A DNA stretch of 6,671 nucleotides. It comes from Pedobacter sp. UBA1654. Its GTDB lineage: Bacteria; Bacteroidota; Bacteroidia; Sphingobacteriales; Sphingobacteriaceae. The stretch is from the NCBI GenBank assembly GCA_002320935.1, contig DCLG01000026.1, positions 9,489-16,159 of the forward strand, read 5' to 3'. The position numbers and the translations under genes were made by a program. Numbering within the stretch: the first letter of the stretch is position 1; the number at the start of each line of letters is the position of its first letter. Shown here in pieces: positions 6,366 to 6,671 of the stretch. The notes under the pieces are model-generated. The model ran no database searches. It saw only the letters and a program-made list of their open reading frames with translations, and was not told the origin of the DNA.

Positions 6366-6671
6366 ATGAAACTGAAAGCAATTCTAACACTCGCGCTCCT
6401 TTTATCGGCTGCTGTACTAATGAGTGCCTTTATACCCATGCAGCAGGAAAGGACATACAAGAACCTCAAAATTCTGCCAAAAAACATCAGTAAAGAAGAC
6501 CTTGATACAGTGATGGAAGGTTTCAAAACTTCCCTCGGTGTAAAATGTAATTACTGCCATGCACCAAGTGAAACGGAGAAAGGTAAACTTGATTTTGCCA
6601 GTGATGCAAAACCGGAAAAGGAGACTGCACGAATGATGATGCTCATGACAGCAAAAATCAACAAGAAGTTT
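6366..6671 (+). CDS. Periplasmic single-heme c-type cytochrome, N-terminal 102 residues; runs off the right edge
   Basis: The frame begins MKLKAILTLALLLSAAVLMS, a signal peptide without a lipobox, so the product should be exported. A heme c attachment motif CNYCH occurs at 61-65, within EGFKTSLGVKCNYCHAPS. The layout (M50, F53, LGVKC, CxxCH, then FASDAKPEKETARMMM) resembles the small Bacteroidota cytochromes usually assigned to the photosynthetic reaction-centre cytochrome c subunit family. There, by family knowledge, a Met before the heme motif is the sixth ligand. M50 lies 11 residues before C61 and is the best ligand candidate; the Met cluster at 90-94 is the alternative. It is presumably an electron carrier or the heme part of a periplasmic redox protein, not a photosynthetic protein. 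The frame is open to the edge (102 codons exactly). No Shine-Dalgarno is seen before the ATG. Confidence 0.88.
   Translation, partial: MKLKAILTLALLLSAAVLMSAFIPMQQERTYKNLKILPKNISKEDLDTVMEGFKTSLGVKCNYCHAPSETEKGKLDFASDAKPEKETARMMMLMTAKINKKF

Overview
This window looks like ordinary housekeeping chromosome from a member of the Bacteroidota, most likely a Sphingobacteriaceae-type organism (Pedobacter/Mucilaginibacter-like). This is an inference. It rests on the wording of the enolase, PanB and cytochrome proteins, on TAnnTTTG-type -7 boxes upstream of eno, carA and panB, on A-rich and mostly Shine-Dalgarno-free start regions, and on a lipoprotein with a Bacteroidota look. No database search was possible.

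Left half, minus strand, reading right to left. carA (small, glutaminase subunit of carbamoyl-phosphate synthetase) is followed without a gap by a two-gene ABC-2 exporter (ATPase, then permease), and then by the first 288 codons of eno (enolase), which runs off the left edge. The carA/ATPase and ATPase/permease junctions are built alike, with stop codon, two bases, then ATG, so the three genes are probably one translationally coupled operon. eno has its own candidate promoter and a perfect odd palindrome in its leader. No terminator is visible between the permease and eno, so read-through is also possible.

Middle, plus strand. panB (ketopantoate hydroxymethyltransferase, pantothenate/CoA synthesis) and an RluA-family pseudouridine synthase gene 8 bp downstream form a second probable operon. 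It is divergent from carA, and the -7 boxes of the two transcription units are only 21 bp apart in a 167-bp spacer. The carA leader also holds a 35-codon reading frame whose stop overlaps the carA start (ATGA), and a 16-nt pure pyrimidine tract.

Right end. A small secreted lipoprotein of unknown function (minus strand) converges on the pseudouridine synthase gene. After a 231-bp AT-rich divergent spacer containing three CTTAAG sites comes the 5' part of a periplasmic single-heme c-type cytochrome (plus strand), cut by the right edge after 102 codons.

I see no mobile element, CRISPR array, RNA gene, toxin-antitoxin or defence module, and no convincing new multi-gene system. The points most worth a second look are regulatory: the carA leader and divergent promoter region, the eno leader palindrome, and the coupling of an exporter to carA.
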